In this document: piece by piece, positions 17,723 to 26,078 of the stretch | How positions within the stretch are numbered: position 1 is the first letter of the stretch | Layout of the letters: each line of letters opens with the position of its first letter | Assembly: GCA_018268915.1 (NCBI GenBank) | Contig: JAFDVQ010000007.1 | Location: 206,434 to 270,433 of the forward strand | DNA length: 64,000 nt | Origin: Acidobacteriota bacterium | GTDB taxonomy: Bacteria > Acidobacteriota > Terriglobia > Terriglobales > Acidobacteriaceae | Reading direction: 5' to 3' | The notes under the pieces: model-generated | The model's database searches: none | What the model was told of the DNA's origin: nothing | The model's input: only the letters and a program-made list of their open reading frames with translations | Program-made: the position numbers and the translations under genes

Positions 17723-19171
17723 GTGGCGTCTACCTTCCACATTGAGAATTTTGGCTGCCGTGCTGCTCGCGCAGACGGCGAAGCCATAGCCGCTCTTCTT
17801 CGTAAATCCGGAGCCACCGAGGGCGTCGCCAGCAGCGCCGAAGTCGTCATCGTCAACACCTGCAGCGTGACGGCTGAAGCAGATCGCGAGGCGCGCGCCT
17901 GGATTCGCCGCGCGCACCGCCATAATCCTGAAGCCCGGATTATTGCTACCGGGTGCTACGCTCAACGCGCTCCCGAAGAACTCGCCGCATTGCCTGGGAT
18001 CGCAGCCGTCATCGGCAATAGCCATAAGGCACTGGCTCCGGAAATCGCGCTGAGCATGATGCCGGGCTCCGGATCATCGAATGCCCTCGTACAGATTCAG
18101 GCGGTTTCAGCCGGGTCTGCCGCACCACAGGTGCTGGCTGACGACGCCTTCGCCCACTCTTTTCTTGAAGAGGCGCCTATTATTCCCGGCGCGCAGACGC
18201 GGCCCAATCTCAAAATTCAGGAAGGCTGCTCCAATCGGTGTTCGTTTTGCGTAATCCCGCAAACTCGCGGTAACTCGCGCAGTCTCTCGTCGTCGGCGGT
18301 TCTGCAGCACGTTCGAGGCTTTGTCGAAGCTGGCGGCAACGAACTTGTTCTCTCCGGAATCAATCTCGGTCGATGGGGACGCGAGCTGGATCGGTCATCT
18401 TCCGAACCGCGAACACTCGCCGCACTCGTCCGTGCGATCTTCGACCGGACCGTCCTTCCTCGTTTAAGGCTCAGCTCTATCGAGCCGATGGACTGGGACG
18501 CTGATCTGATCGCGGTCGTGAAGGAGCATGCAAGCAGCCGACTGGCCCAGCATGTTCATCTGCCGCTTCAGTCCGGCTCTGATGCTGTCCTCCGCCGGAT
18601 GCATCGCCGCTATCGTCCGTGGCACTATGCGGAGAAGGTCGCTGAGTTGATGCGCGCGGCAGGCCCCGGGCTCACCGTTGGCGCTGACGTTATGGCTGGC
18701 TTTCCCGGCGAAACCGACCGCGAGTTTCAGGAGTCTTACGATTTCATCAGTTCGCTCCCCTTCGGCTACCTGCATCTCTTTCCGTTCTCGCCCCGCCCTG
18801 GCACGCGCGCAGGGATTCTTCACAATGAGAACCCAGTCCCATCTGCGGTCGTGAGAGAGCGCATTGCAGCGCTGCGATCCCTTGCAGCTCAGAAGGCCCA
18901 TGCACATCGAGCGCAATTCATGGGCACCGAACTCGAGGCGATCACGCTTCACACCCCTGCAGTACTAGCAGCAAGGGGCCGGACGTCAGCTCTCACCGAC
19001 AACTTCCTTCCCGTTGAACTCGTGGGCGAACTCGACGCCAATCAGCTGGTCAGTATTCGAGTCACCGGTATCGCGCCGGACGACACGCTTCTAGCAAGCC
19101 CAACGCTGAGCAACACATCGGTCTGGCTGCAGACCGCAACCACTGAACCCGTTCTGGAAAACGCCTTCTAA
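17723..19171 (+). CDS. mtaB: tRNA (N6-threonylcarbamoyladenosine37-2-methylthio) transferase
   Basis: A radical-SAM methylthiotransferase that converts t6A37 to ms2t6A37 in ANN-decoding tRNAs. The N-terminal UPF0004 domain has its three cluster cysteines in NFGCRAARAD, NTCSVTAEAD and ATGCYAQ. The radical-SAM CxxxCxxC is in QEGCSNRCSFCVIP. The barrel continues through SGINLGRWG, SSIEPMDWD, LPLQSGSD and VGADVMAGFPGETD, and a TRAM-like C terminus follows. These features fit MtaB rather than MiaB or RimO. The start is a GTG. At 482 residues it is slightly longer than usual, with an insert of about 45 residues after the third cysteine region. Confidence 0.93.
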   Translation: MASTFHIENFGCRAARADGEAIAALLRKSGATEGVASSAEVVIVNTCSVTAEADREARAWIRRAHRHNPEARIIATGCYAQRAPEELAALPGIAAVIGNSHKALAPEIALSMMPGSGSSNALVQIQAVSAGSAAPQVLADDAFAHSFLEEAPIIPGAQTRPNLKIQEGCSNRCSFCVIPQTRGNSRSLSSSAVLQHVRGFVEAGGNELVLSGINLGRWGRELDRSSSEPRTLAALVRAIFDRTVLPRLRLSSIEPMDWDADLIAVVKEHASSRLAQHVHLPLQSGSDAVLRRMHRRYRPWHYAEKVAELMRAAGPGLTVGADVMAGFPGETDREFQESYDFISSLPFGYLHLFPFSPRPGTRAGILHNENPVPSAVVRERIAALRSLAAQKAHAHRAQFMGTELEAITLHTPAVLAARGRTSALTDNFLPVELVGELDANQLVSIRVTGIAPDDTLLASPTLSNTSVWLQTATTEPVLENAF

Positions 19172-19210
19172 GTCCCACCTTTGCAAGGGCAAACCGCATC
19201 AAACCAGTGC

Positions 19211-19216
19211 TATACT
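19211..19216 (+). promoter_or_regulatory. extended -10 promoter for infC
   Basis: TGC-TATACT (19208-19216) is a full extended -10 element, with no good -35. Transcription would start near 19223, giving a leader of about 70 bases before the infC start codon. The same TATACT core recurs at 16353, 23961, 28732 and 50326 upstream of other genes. Confidence 0.5.
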
Positions 19217-19294
19217 CAGGGTGCGTTCGCGCGCCCCGCAAGAATTCCGGAGCGAATCCGGATCCGGGCGTTCGGCCCATTTGGAGGAAGTACC

Positions 19295-19903
19295 ATCGCA
19301 CTCGATAAACGCTCGGCCAAGTCCTTTATCCGCATCAACGATCGCATTCGCGCCCGCGAAATTCGCGTAATCGACGAAAACGGCGAACAGCTCGGCATCC
19401 TGCCGCCCTTTGAAGCGCTCAAAATCGCCCGCGAGCGCGGACTCGACCTGGTCGAGGTTTCTCCCAACGCCGTCCCACCCGTCTGCCGCATCCAGGACTA
19501 CGGCCGCTTCCTCTACGAGAAGGAGAAGTCGGAACGGGCCGCGCGCAAAAAGCAGAAGGTGATCATCGTCAAGGAAGTGAAATTCTCCGTCACCGTAGAC
19601 GACCACGACTACCAGACGAAGAAAAACCAGGCAGTCAAATTTCTGCAGGGTGGCGACAAGGTCAAGGCCAGCCTCCGGTTCCGTGGGCGGCAGATGGCTC
19701 ACCGCGATCTTGGCTACAACATCATCAACCGGCTCATTCAGGACATCGGCGAAATCGCCGTGGTCGAATTCATGCCGCGCATGGAAGGCACGATCCTTCA
19801 CGCCATTCTTGCGCCAAGCAAGAAGGCCGAGGGCCAGAAGAAGCCGCAACCTCCTGCACCTCAGCCGCAGGCTCCACGACCGCCCGCGCCGCCAGTGCAG
19901 TAA
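19295..19903 (+). CDS. infC: translation initiation factor IF-3 with AUC start codon
   Basis: IF-3 keeps the 30S subunit free and checks start codon choice. The N-terminal domain begins SFIRINDRIRAREIRVIDENGEQLGILP and contains LDLVEVSPNAVPPVCRIQDYG. A Lys-rich linker follows, then the C-terminal domain with KEVKFSVTVDDHDYQTK and FRGRQMAHRDLGY. No ATG, GTG or TTG lies at the expected start. GGAGGA (19283-19288) is followed after 7 bases by ATC (19295-19297), in frame, so the start is taken as AUC, like the AUU start of E. coli infC that IF-3 itself discriminates against. The 202-residue product has a Pro/Ala/Gln-rich tail. A TTG at 19181 is in frame but lacks a Shine-Dalgarno. Confidence 0.95.
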   Translation: MALDKRSAKSFIRINDRIRAREIRVIDENGEQLGILPPFEALKIARERGLDLVEVSPNAVPPVCRIQDYGRFLYEKEKSERAARKKQKVIIVKEVKFSVTVDDHDYQTKKNQAVKFLQGGDKVKASLRFRGRQMAHRDLGYNIINRLIQDIGEIAVVEFMPRMEGTILHAILAPSKKAEGQKKPQPPAPQPQAPRPPAPPVQ

Positions 19904-19920
19904 CGCTCTTTGCAGTCAGG

Positions 19921-19950
19921 AAGGCCGCCGATCGGGCGGCCTTTCATTTT
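19921..19950 (+). terminator. intrinsic terminator after infC
   Basis: AAGGCCGCC, loop GATC, GGGCGGCCTTT, then CATTTT. It lies 17 bases after the infC stop codon and would separate infC from the rest of the usual operon. Confidence 0.9.
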
Positions 19951-19974
19951 GAGCAACAGTTTGAGCCCAGCCTC

Positions 19975-20006
19975 GCTAACGTGCGAAGCATGCTGACTAC
20001 GCTAAT
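19975..20006 (+). repeat. dispersed palindromic spacer element, copy 2
   Basis: GCTAACGTGCGAAGC-AT-GCTGACTACGCTAAT; almost the same 32 bases occur at 35267-35298 in the same orientation. Both lie immediately before a gene start. Confidence 0.7.
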
Positions 20007-20038
20007 ACCGCCCCTGCTGCGCGTTGTATTCTGACGCC

Positions 20039-22231
20039 ATGCTTTCCTTCAGGCGTGCAGTTCTTCCCCTCGCGTGTCTCGCCCTTGCCGCAACACCGCA
20101 TTTAACAAGTGCGCAAGCGGGTTCAGCGACGTCTGCACCTCAGCAGACCGCACCGCATTTCCCCACCAACGAGGACCTGCGCCACCTGAAGACTCTCGCC
20201 AATCCCCAACTCTCGCCGGACGGCAAACAGATTCTTTTCTCCGTCACCAACGCCACTGCTGATGGCGCTGCCAGCCATCTCTGGCTGGTTTCCGTGCCCG
20301 GCAACGGCAGCGACAAGCCGCGCCAGCTGACCTTTTCGCCTCCGTCTGACAAACGTGGCGAACATAACGCGCAGTGGGCGCCCGACGGCTCTGCGATTTT
20401 CTTTCTTGCCAAGCGCGGCGAACACACTCAACTCTTCCGCCTCGACCTGCGCGGCGGCGAAGCCTCGCCCTACGATCTCAAGATTCTTCCTCCCGTAGAC
20501 GCCTCCAAGGACAAGGACGCCATCAACCCTCCACCCCCTGCCGTCAATGCAGAAAAGAAAGACGAAAAGAAGGATGAGAAGAAGTCAGACGAAAACAAAG
20601 TCGAGCCGCTTCCCATCGACGTCGCCGGATTCTCCTTTAGTGACGACGGCAAGTACATCGCCCTGTGGGCTCACGATCCCGAGACCCCCGGCGAGAAAAA
20701 GCAGAAGGACGCCAAGATCGACGCCTCATGGGTCAACCACGATCGCCATCTCACCCGCCTCTACTTCGCTGCTCTCAAAGCCGACGCTGCAATCGATGGC
20801 GAATTGAAGGCTGTCGACCTTGCGCCGGATGTTCATGGCGCGGTCTGGTCTCCCGTCGCAGATAAGCTCTTCGTCGTAACCGAGGAGCCTAACGATGTCT
20901 CTGACCTTGGGCCTGCAGGCGCAGCCTGGATCGTGGATGTGTCAGCAGGGGCCAAGCCTCAGAAGCTCGATGCAATTCCAGCCACAGTGCAAGCTGCCGA
21001 GTGGACCAGCGATGGCAGCGGAGTGGTCTTTTCCGCACAGACATCTGAGGATGCTCCTCCGGGATACGAAGACCTCTTTGTGTTCAATCCGGCGTCACCA
21101 TCATCCAAGCCGCTTGTTCTGAGTCGCGGGTTCAACGGGCAGCTCAGTGCTCGCGGACTCTACTTCAATTCGGATGGCAGTCTTGTAGCTCCCGCCGCGA
21201 TCGGCACCCGCAATGCGGTCGTCGGCATCGCACTCGACGGCAAATCCCAACCGAAGCCGATCGATCTCGGCGCCGCGATCATCTCAGGCCTCAACACCAA
21301 CCGCAAACATACCGGCTGGGCATGGCAGGCTGAATCCGGCGGTCATCCTTCCCAACTTTGTTACGCCGCAAAACTTGGCGACGCGTGCACCCAGGTTCCC
21401 ACTCCTGACCTTGGCCCCGCCAATCTGCGAACCATCGAACCAAAACTTGTTCAATGGAAGTCCGGCGCGTTCACCGTTGAGGGCCTGCTTTACTTGCCGC
21501 CCGACACCGGGGCCGCAAAGACTCCGCTCCTCGTCGACGTTCACGGCGGCCCCTTTGGAGCGTTTGAGAATCGCCACGATCCCTTTGTCGATTTCCTTGT
21601 CGGTCACGGATGGGCCGTTTTGCGTCCCAACCCACGTGGTTCATCCAACTACGGAGCCAAGTTCGCCGCGGCCAACAAGAACGACCTCGGCGGAGGCGAC
21701 TATCAGGACGTCATGTCGGGCGTCGACTATGTTCTCGCGCACTATCCCATCGATTCCGCGCGCATGGCCTTGATGGGCTATAGCTACGGTGGCGAGATGG
21801 CCGGGTTTGTTGAAGGTAAGACCGATCGATTCAAAGCCATCATCAGCGGTGCGCCCGTCATCGATCAGTTCAGCGAGTACGGCACCGAGGGCGGCTCGTG
21901 GTACGACCGCTGGTACTTTGGCAAGCCGTGGGAGCATATGAATGACGCGTGGCGTCAAAGTCCGCTCTCCGGCGTAGTTCACGCAAAGACACCATTCCTG
22001 CTCCTGCAGGGAGAATCCGACACCACCGATCCCGTCGGCCAGGCGCAGGAGATGTACCGCGCACTCCGCCAGGCGGGTGTTCCTGTGGAACTGGTCACCT
22101 ATCCGCGGGAGAATCATGGCCCGCTCGCGATCGGCATGTTTGGTCGACCATCCCCGGAACCATGGCACGGCTACGACGCGCGACAGCGGATCGTGAAGTT
22201 CATCGAAGACGCATTTTCATCAAGTCACTGA
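20039..22231 (+). CDS. secreted S9-family prolyl oligopeptidase-like peptidase
   Basis: A 730-residue exported serine peptidase of the S9 (dipeptidyl peptidase/acylaminoacyl peptidase) type. The ATG at 20039 gives a normal signal peptide (FRRAVLPLACLALAATP...SAQA). Residues about 45-460 form the beta-propeller, with several PDG/SDDGKY repeats and a Lys/Glu-rich loop at about 165-190. The C-terminal alpha/beta hydrolase has the oxyanion region DVHGGPFG, the nucleophile Ser in MGYSYGGEM, the Asp in QGESDTTDP and the His in PRENHGPL. It probably degrades peptides outside the cytoplasm. It lies between infC and rpmI, an unusual place, and is followed by a GH35-like gene. Confidence 0.93.
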   Translation: MLSFRRAVLPLACLALAATPHLTSAQAGSATSAPQQTAPHFPTNEDLRHLKTLANPQLSPDGKQILFSVTNATADGAASHLWLVSVPGNGSDKPRQLTFSPPSDKRGEHNAQWAPDGSAIFFLAKRGEHTQLFRLDLRGGEASPYDLKILPPVDASKDKDAINPPPPAVNAEKKDEKKDEKKSDENKVEPLPIDVAGFSFSDDGKYIALWAHDPETPGEKKQKDAKIDASWVNHDRHLTRLYFAALKADAAIDGELKAVDLAPDVHGAVWSPVADKLFVVTEEPNDVSDLGPAGAAWIVDVSAGAKPQKLDAIPATVQAAEWTSDGSGVVFSAQTSEDAPPGYEDLFVFNPASPSSKPLVLSRGFNGQLSARGLYFNSDGSLVAPAAIGTRNAVVGIALDGKSQPKPIDLGAAIISGLNTNRKHTGWAWQAESGGHPSQLCYAAKLGDACTQVPTPDLGPANLRTIEPKLVQWKSGAFTVEGLLYLPPDTGAAKTPLLVDVHGGPFGAFENRHDPFVDFLVGHGWAVLRPNPRGSSNYGAKFAAANKNDLGGGDYQDVMSGVDYVLAHYPIDSARMALMGYSYGGEMAGFVEGKTDRFKAIISGAPVIDQFSEYGTEGGSWYDRWYFGKPWEHMNDAWRQSPLSGVVHAKTPFLLLQGESDTTDPVGQAQEMYRALRQAGVPVELVTYPRENHGPLAIGMFGRPSPEPWHGYDARQRIVKFIEDAFSSSH

Positions 22232-22246
22232 GCCTCTTAACAGCGT

Positions 22247-22274
22247 TTCGCTAACGCCAGTCAGCATCGCTGCG
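22247..22274 (-). repeat. dispersed palindromic spacer element, diverged copy 3
   Basis: The AGTCAGCATCGCTGCG core matches the inverse of the 19975 copy, with TAACGCC before it. It sits in the 60-base gap between the S9 peptidase and the GH35-like gene. Confidence 0.4.
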
Positions 22275-22292
22275 TGGTATTCTCCGTGCGCT

Positions 22293-23900
22293 ATGAGAAC
22301 GCTTACATTTTCCTCTTTGAAAGTGCTGCTCATTTCGGCGCTTGCCGTTTCATTTGTGTCCGCCCAGCAGACTGCCGCTCCGCACCTTGAGAAGCGCGGC
22401 GTAACGACGCAACTCATCGTCGACGGCAAGCCATTCCTCATCCTCGGCGGAGAGCTGCACAATTCGTCCTCTTCCAACCTGGATTACATGAAGCCCATCT
22501 GGACCGGACTTTCGGGCATGGGCCTCAATACAGTGATCACTCCGCTCAGCTGGGAACTCGTCGAGCCAACGGAAGGCCACTACGACTTTGCTCTCGTCGA
22601 CGGACTACTCGCGCAAGCTCGCGAGGCGCACGAGAAGGTCGTCTTCCTCTGGCTCGCTTCCTGGAAGAACGGAATGTCGAGCTACCCACCGGCGTGGGTC
22701 AAACAGGATACGAAGCGCTTTCCTCGCGTTGTCATCAAGGGCAGGGAAATCGAGGTACTCAGTCCTGCCGGCGTTGAGACCCAGAAAGCCGATGCCCGCG
22801 CATTCACGGCGCTGATGCAACACATCAAGCAAGCCGACACCGATCACACCGTGATCATGATGCAGGTTGAGAACGAAGTCGGGGTCCTCGGCGACTCGCG
22901 CGATCGCTCCGCTGCCGCCGATCGCGAATTTAACTCGCCGGTTCCAGCAGAGCTCACGCGCTACCTCAAAGCGCATCACGACACGCTCTATCCTCGCCTC
23001 CGTGAGCTGTGGGACGAGGCTGGTGGCAAGACGTCGGGCACCTGGCCTGAAGTTTTCGGCGACAATCTGCACGCCGACGAAGCCTTTATGGCCTGGCACT
23101 ATGCACGCTTCATCCAGGCGGTCACCGCCGCAGGAAAATCCGCGTACGATCTCCCGATGTACGTAAACACCTGGCTGGGTGACGAGGGTGGCGCTCCCGG
23201 CAGCTACCCGAGCGGTGGTCCCGAGCCGTGGGTTACGGACATCTGGCGCGCAGCAGGATCGGCGATCGATGTCTACTCGCCTGATCTCTACGCGCCCAAT
23301 TTCGTCGAGTGGTCGCAGCGCTACCATCGCGATGGCAACCCTCTTTTCATGCCTGAGACACGCGGCGGCAATCAGGGAGCTGCCAACGTCTTCTATGCCG
23401 TCGGCGAAGAGGCGGGCTTTGGCTTCTCACCCTTTGCCATTGAAGACGACATGAACCCGAAGCAGGATCTCGCCGTCAGCTATCGCGCCCTGCAGGCTGT
23501 GGCGCCGGTTCTGCTGGAGCATCAGGCGGCGGGAGACGTCCATGGGTTCATGCTCGACCGCCAGCATCCCGATGCAACGTTCACGATTGGCGGTTACGCC
23601 GTCCACGTTTCTCTCGACTCCATCTTTGGATCTCATACCGAGTCTGGCTACGGTCTTGTCATGGGCACAGGGCCAGACGAGTTTTTGGGAGTCGGCAAGG
23701 GCTTCCGTGTCCTTTTCACGGCTCCCGCACAGAGCAAGACCAAGGTCGGCGTCGGGTCAATCGATGAAGGGAGCTTCGAAGACGGCAAATGGATTCCGGG
23801 GCGGCGGCTGAACGGCGATGAGAACGACCAGGGGGCGTACTGGCGATTCGACCCCCGCAAGGTAAACATCGAGAAGGTAAAGCTTTACCGCTACGAATGA
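22293..23900 (+). CDS. secreted GH35-like beta-galactosidase (DUF5597 type)
   Basis: A 535-residue exported enzyme. Signal peptide residues 1-25 (LISALAVSFVSAQ). The TIM barrel begins QLIVDGKPFLILGGELHNSS and has the GH35 pattern WELVEPTEGHYDF. The acid/base Glu is in MMQVENEVG and the probable nucleophile Glu in LFMPETRGG. The C-terminal beta-sandwich carries DUF5597 features (GLVMGTGPDEFLGVGKGFRV). It would release galactose from beta-galactosides outside the cytoplasm. It follows the S9 peptidase by 61 bases, but a shared function is not obvious. Confidence 0.88.
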   Translation: MRTLTFSSLKVLLISALAVSFVSAQQTAAPHLEKRGVTTQLIVDGKPFLILGGELHNSSSSNLDYMKPIWTGLSGMGLNTVITPLSWELVEPTEGHYDFALVDGLLAQAREAHEKVVFLWLASWKNGMSSYPPAWVKQDTKRFPRVVIKGREIEVLSPAGVETQKADARAFTALMQHIKQADTDHTVIMMQVENEVGVLGDSRDRSAAADREFNSPVPAELTRYLKAHHDTLYPRLRELWDEAGGKTSGTWPEVFGDNLHADEAFMAWHYARFIQAVTAAGKSAYDLPMYVNTWLGDEGGAPGSYPSGGPEPWVTDIWRAAGSAIDVYSPDLYAPNFVEWSQRYHRDGNPLFMPETRGGNQGAANVFYAVGEEAGFGFSPFAIEDDMNPKQDLAVSYRALQAVAPVLLEHQAAGDVHGFMLDRQHPDATFTIGGYAVHVSLDSIFGSHTESGYGLVMGTGPDEFLGVGKGFRVLFTAPAQSKTKVGVGSIDEGSFEDGKWIPGRRLNGDENDQGAYWRFDPRKVNIEKVKLYRYE

Positions 23901-24054
23901 GATTCGGCATCCCCGGAGTTGGCTGAAAGGTTGGATCTAGAAGCCCGGGCTTGTTTCCTGTATACTCAGAGGAGCCTCTCAGGGGCAGGGAAGCCCCTGT
24001 TCTACAGAGGTTTGCGATCGGGCCGCCAAGGCTCGTCCAGACAACGAGAAGAAA

Positions 24055-24252
24055 ATGCCCAAGTTGAAAACACATACGGGCGCGAAAAAGCGCTTCAAGA
24101 AGACTGGTACCGGCAAAATCAAGCGGGGCCAGACCAAGGTGCGCCATATTCTTTCGTCGAAGTCTCCCAAGGTGAAGCGCAAGCTCGGCAAGATCGTGCT
24201 TGTCTCCGACGGCGACTACGCCAAAGTAGCGCGCATGATTCCCTACGCCTGA
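24055..24252 (+). CDS. rpmI: 50S ribosomal protein L35
   Basis: A 65-residue basic protein with the family start PKLKTHTGAKKRFKKTGTGK and the central HILSSKSPKVKR. It lies in the rpmI-rplT-pheS-pheT block. A TATACT -10 element at 23961-23966 suggests that the block has its own promoter rather than depending on infC. The 90-base leader has GGGGCAGG and a nearby AGCCCCTG that could pair. Confidence 0.97.
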   Translation: MPKLKTHTGAKKRFKKTGTGKIKRGQTKVRHILSSKSPKVKRKLGKIVLVSDGDYAKVARMIPYA

Positions 24253-24449
24253 GCACTACGTGCGGCGGATCTTCAAATGAAGGTGTTGCCGAATGCAGTT
24301 GGGCCGAATTAGCAGATGGCCCCCGCCGGAATGAAATTCGTCCTGCCGGCGAGAGACGAAGGCTTGATGAGCGAGTGAAGAGGTTCCGAGCGCGAGAGCG
24401 CCTCCTGCCTCCAGCCGCCTGATTGACGAAACGCAAAAGGAGAAACACC
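24253..24449 (+). other. 197-base rpmI-rplT spacer, possible L20 autoregulatory region
   Basis: This gap is longer than usual for the two ribosomal genes. It has CGCCGG at 24330 that could pair with CCGGCG at 24348, and the GC-rich segment GAGCGCGAGAGCGCCTC near 24400. L20 represses its own operon through mRNA structure in several bacteria; whether that applies here is inference. Confidence 0.3.
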
Positions 24450-24818
24450 ATGCCCCGTGTAAAACGGAGTACCAAGCGCAGTGACCGGCGCAAAAAGATT
24501 CTGAAACGCGCGAGCGGTTACTTCCTCACAAAATCCAAGCTCTATCAGGCAGCGCAGGAAGCCGTCGAGCGCGGACTCAAGTTCGCCTACACGGGCCGCC
24601 GCCAGAAGAAGAGGCAGTTCCGCTCTCTGTGGATCGTCCGCATCTCCGCCGCTTGCAAGCTCAACGGCACAAGCTACTCGCAGTTCATCAACGGCCTGAA
24701 GAAGGCCGGCGTCGAACTCGACCGCAAGATTCTTTCAGACATCGCCATACACGACGCCGCAGGCTTTACCAAGCTGGTGGAGCAGGCCAAGGCCGCTCTC
24801 GCCAGCTCGGCCGCCTAA
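24450..24818 (+). CDS. rplT: 50S ribosomal protein L20
   Basis: A 122-residue basic protein that starts large-subunit assembly. Its N-terminal arm is PRVKRSTKRSDRRKKILKRA, followed by GYFLTKSKLYQAA, the RRQKKRQFRSLWIVRI block and YSQFINGLKKAGVELDRKILSD. The frame is open from 24423, but the ATG at 24450 has AAAGGAG upstream and gives the standard N terminus. A terminator-like hairpin follows before pheS. Confidence 0.97.
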   Translation: MPRVKRSTKRSDRRKKILKRASGYFLTKSKLYQAAQEAVERGLKFAYTGRRQKKRQFRSLWIVRISAACKLNGTSYSQFINGLKKAGVELDRKILSDIAIHDAAGFTKLVEQAKAALASSAA

Positions 24819-24846
24819 GCCCGGCGCTGCGTCGCAGCTGCATCTA

Positions 24847-24880
24847 CGGCCCGGAGCTTAGCTTCGGGCCGTTCCTCTTT
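24847..24880 (+). terminator. terminator or attenuator between rplT and pheS
   Basis: An 11-bp stem (CGGCCCGGAGC with GCTTCGGGCCG, one G-T pair) closes a TTA loop and is followed by TTCCTCTTT. It lies 28 bases after rplT and about 55 before pheS. It may end the ribosomal transcript or act as an attenuator for pheST. Confidence 0.8.
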
Positions 24881-24929
24881 GTGCCCTGAAATCATTACTC
24901 AACCAGTCATTTATCCTTTGGATTACGCA

Positions 24930-26036
24930 ATGACTCAAGATGCAATTCCCGCACTGCCGGAGTACAACGACTCCGCGCTCGATCAGGCCTTTGCCGCACT
25001 CGCCAAACAGGCCACCGATGAAGCTGCCGCAGTCGGCTCGCCCGACGATCTCGAAGCGTTCCGTCTTCGCTGGGTAGGTCGCAAGCAAGGGCGCCTCAAC
25101 GACGTCTCAGCACGCTGGCTCAAAGGGGCGCCGGCTGAGGCGAAGAAATCTGTCGGCGAACGATTCAAGGCACTCAAGGATCTTGTCGAAGGGCTTCTGG
25201 ATAGAGCCGCCGGTGCGGGTCCCAGTGATGCCGCTCTCGCTGCTGAGGCCATTGACATCACGTTGCCCGGCACGCGCCGCCTTACGGGGGCAGAACACCC
25301 CATCACGCGGACACTGAACGAAATCGTCTCAGTCTTCGCGGCACTGGGCTATTCCGTCGGTGTCGGGCCCGAAGTGGAAACCGACTTCTACAACTTCGAA
25401 TCGATGAATTTCCCGCCGGGTCACCCCGCGCGCGACACGCAGGACACGCTCGTCATCGCCAACCAGGAGCGCCGCCCGCTCCGCGATAGGCTGCTCCTCC
25501 GTACGCACACTTCTCCTGTGCAAATGCGCACCATGGAGCAGCAGGCGCCTCCCGTGCGAATTGTGATTCCGGGAAAAGTGCACCGAAATGACGCAATGGA
25601 CGCAACGCACTCACCGATCTTTCATCAAGTGGAAGGCCTCTGCGTCGATACGAACATCACGTTCTCTGATCTCAAGGGTACGCTCGATCACGCCATGAAG
25701 GCGCTGTTCGGATCATCGGTAAAGACACGGTTCTTCCCCTCGTTCTTCCCGTTCACTGAGCCCTCTGCAGACGTGCAGATCAGCTGCATCTTCTGCGGCG
25801 GGAAGGGATGCCGCAAATGCAAACACTCCGGCTGGATAGAACTGCTCGGCTGCGGCATGGTTGATCCCGCGGTCTTCGCTTTCGCGCAGGAGAAGCAGCC
25901 AGCTTACGACCCGAAGAAGATCAGCGGCTTCGCCTTCGGCATGGGCGTTGAGCGCATCGCAATGATGAAGTACGGCATCAGCGAAATCGGGCAGTTCTAT
26001 GCGGGAGATATGAGGTTTTTGAATCAGTTCGTTTAG
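24930..26036 (+). CDS. pheS: phenylalanine-tRNA ligase alpha subunit
   Basis: The catalytic subunit of the alpha2-beta2 enzyme that charges tRNA-Phe. The N-terminal coiled-coil has RLRWVGRKQGRLNDVS. The class II core follows: LTGAEHPITRTLNEIV, the motif 2 region RTHTSPVQMRTM, VHRNDAMDATHSPIFHQVEG, a loop with Cys pairs (CIFCGGKGCRKCKHSGW) and motif 3 FAFGMGVERIAMMKYGI. The frame is open from 24879, but the ATG at 24930 is the normal start (368 residues). Its stop codon touches the left arm of the inverted repeat around the following gene. Confidence 0.96.
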   Translation: MTQDAIPALPEYNDSALDQAFAALAKQATDEAAAVGSPDDLEAFRLRWVGRKQGRLNDVSARWLKGAPAEAKKSVGERFKALKDLVEGLLDRAAGAGPSDAALAAEAIDITLPGTRRLTGAEHPITRTLNEIVSVFAALGYSVGVGPEVETDFYNFESMNFPPGHPARDTQDTLVIANQERRPLRDRLLLRTHTSPVQMRTMEQQAPPVRIVIPGKVHRNDAMDATHSPIFHQVEGLCVDTNITFSDLKGTLDHAMKALFGSSVKTRFFPSFFPFTEPSADVQISCIFCGGKGCRKCKHSGWIELLGCGMVDPAVFAFAQEKQPAYDPKKISGFAFGMGVERIAMMKYGISEIGQFYAGDMRFLNQFV

Positions 26037-26078
26037 CGAGTTGGCGCGCTTCGCGCGATGGCAAGTTGGCAGGTTCGC
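26034..26078 (+). repeat. left inverted repeat of the four-helix-bundle element
   Basis: It begins in the pheS stop codon. GCGAGTTGGC (26036-26045) is a perfect reverse complement of 26454-26463. GGCAAGTTGGC (26060-26070) pairs 10 of 11 with 26446-26456. It is also a close copy of the dispersed spacer element seen at 35267. Confidence 0.7.
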
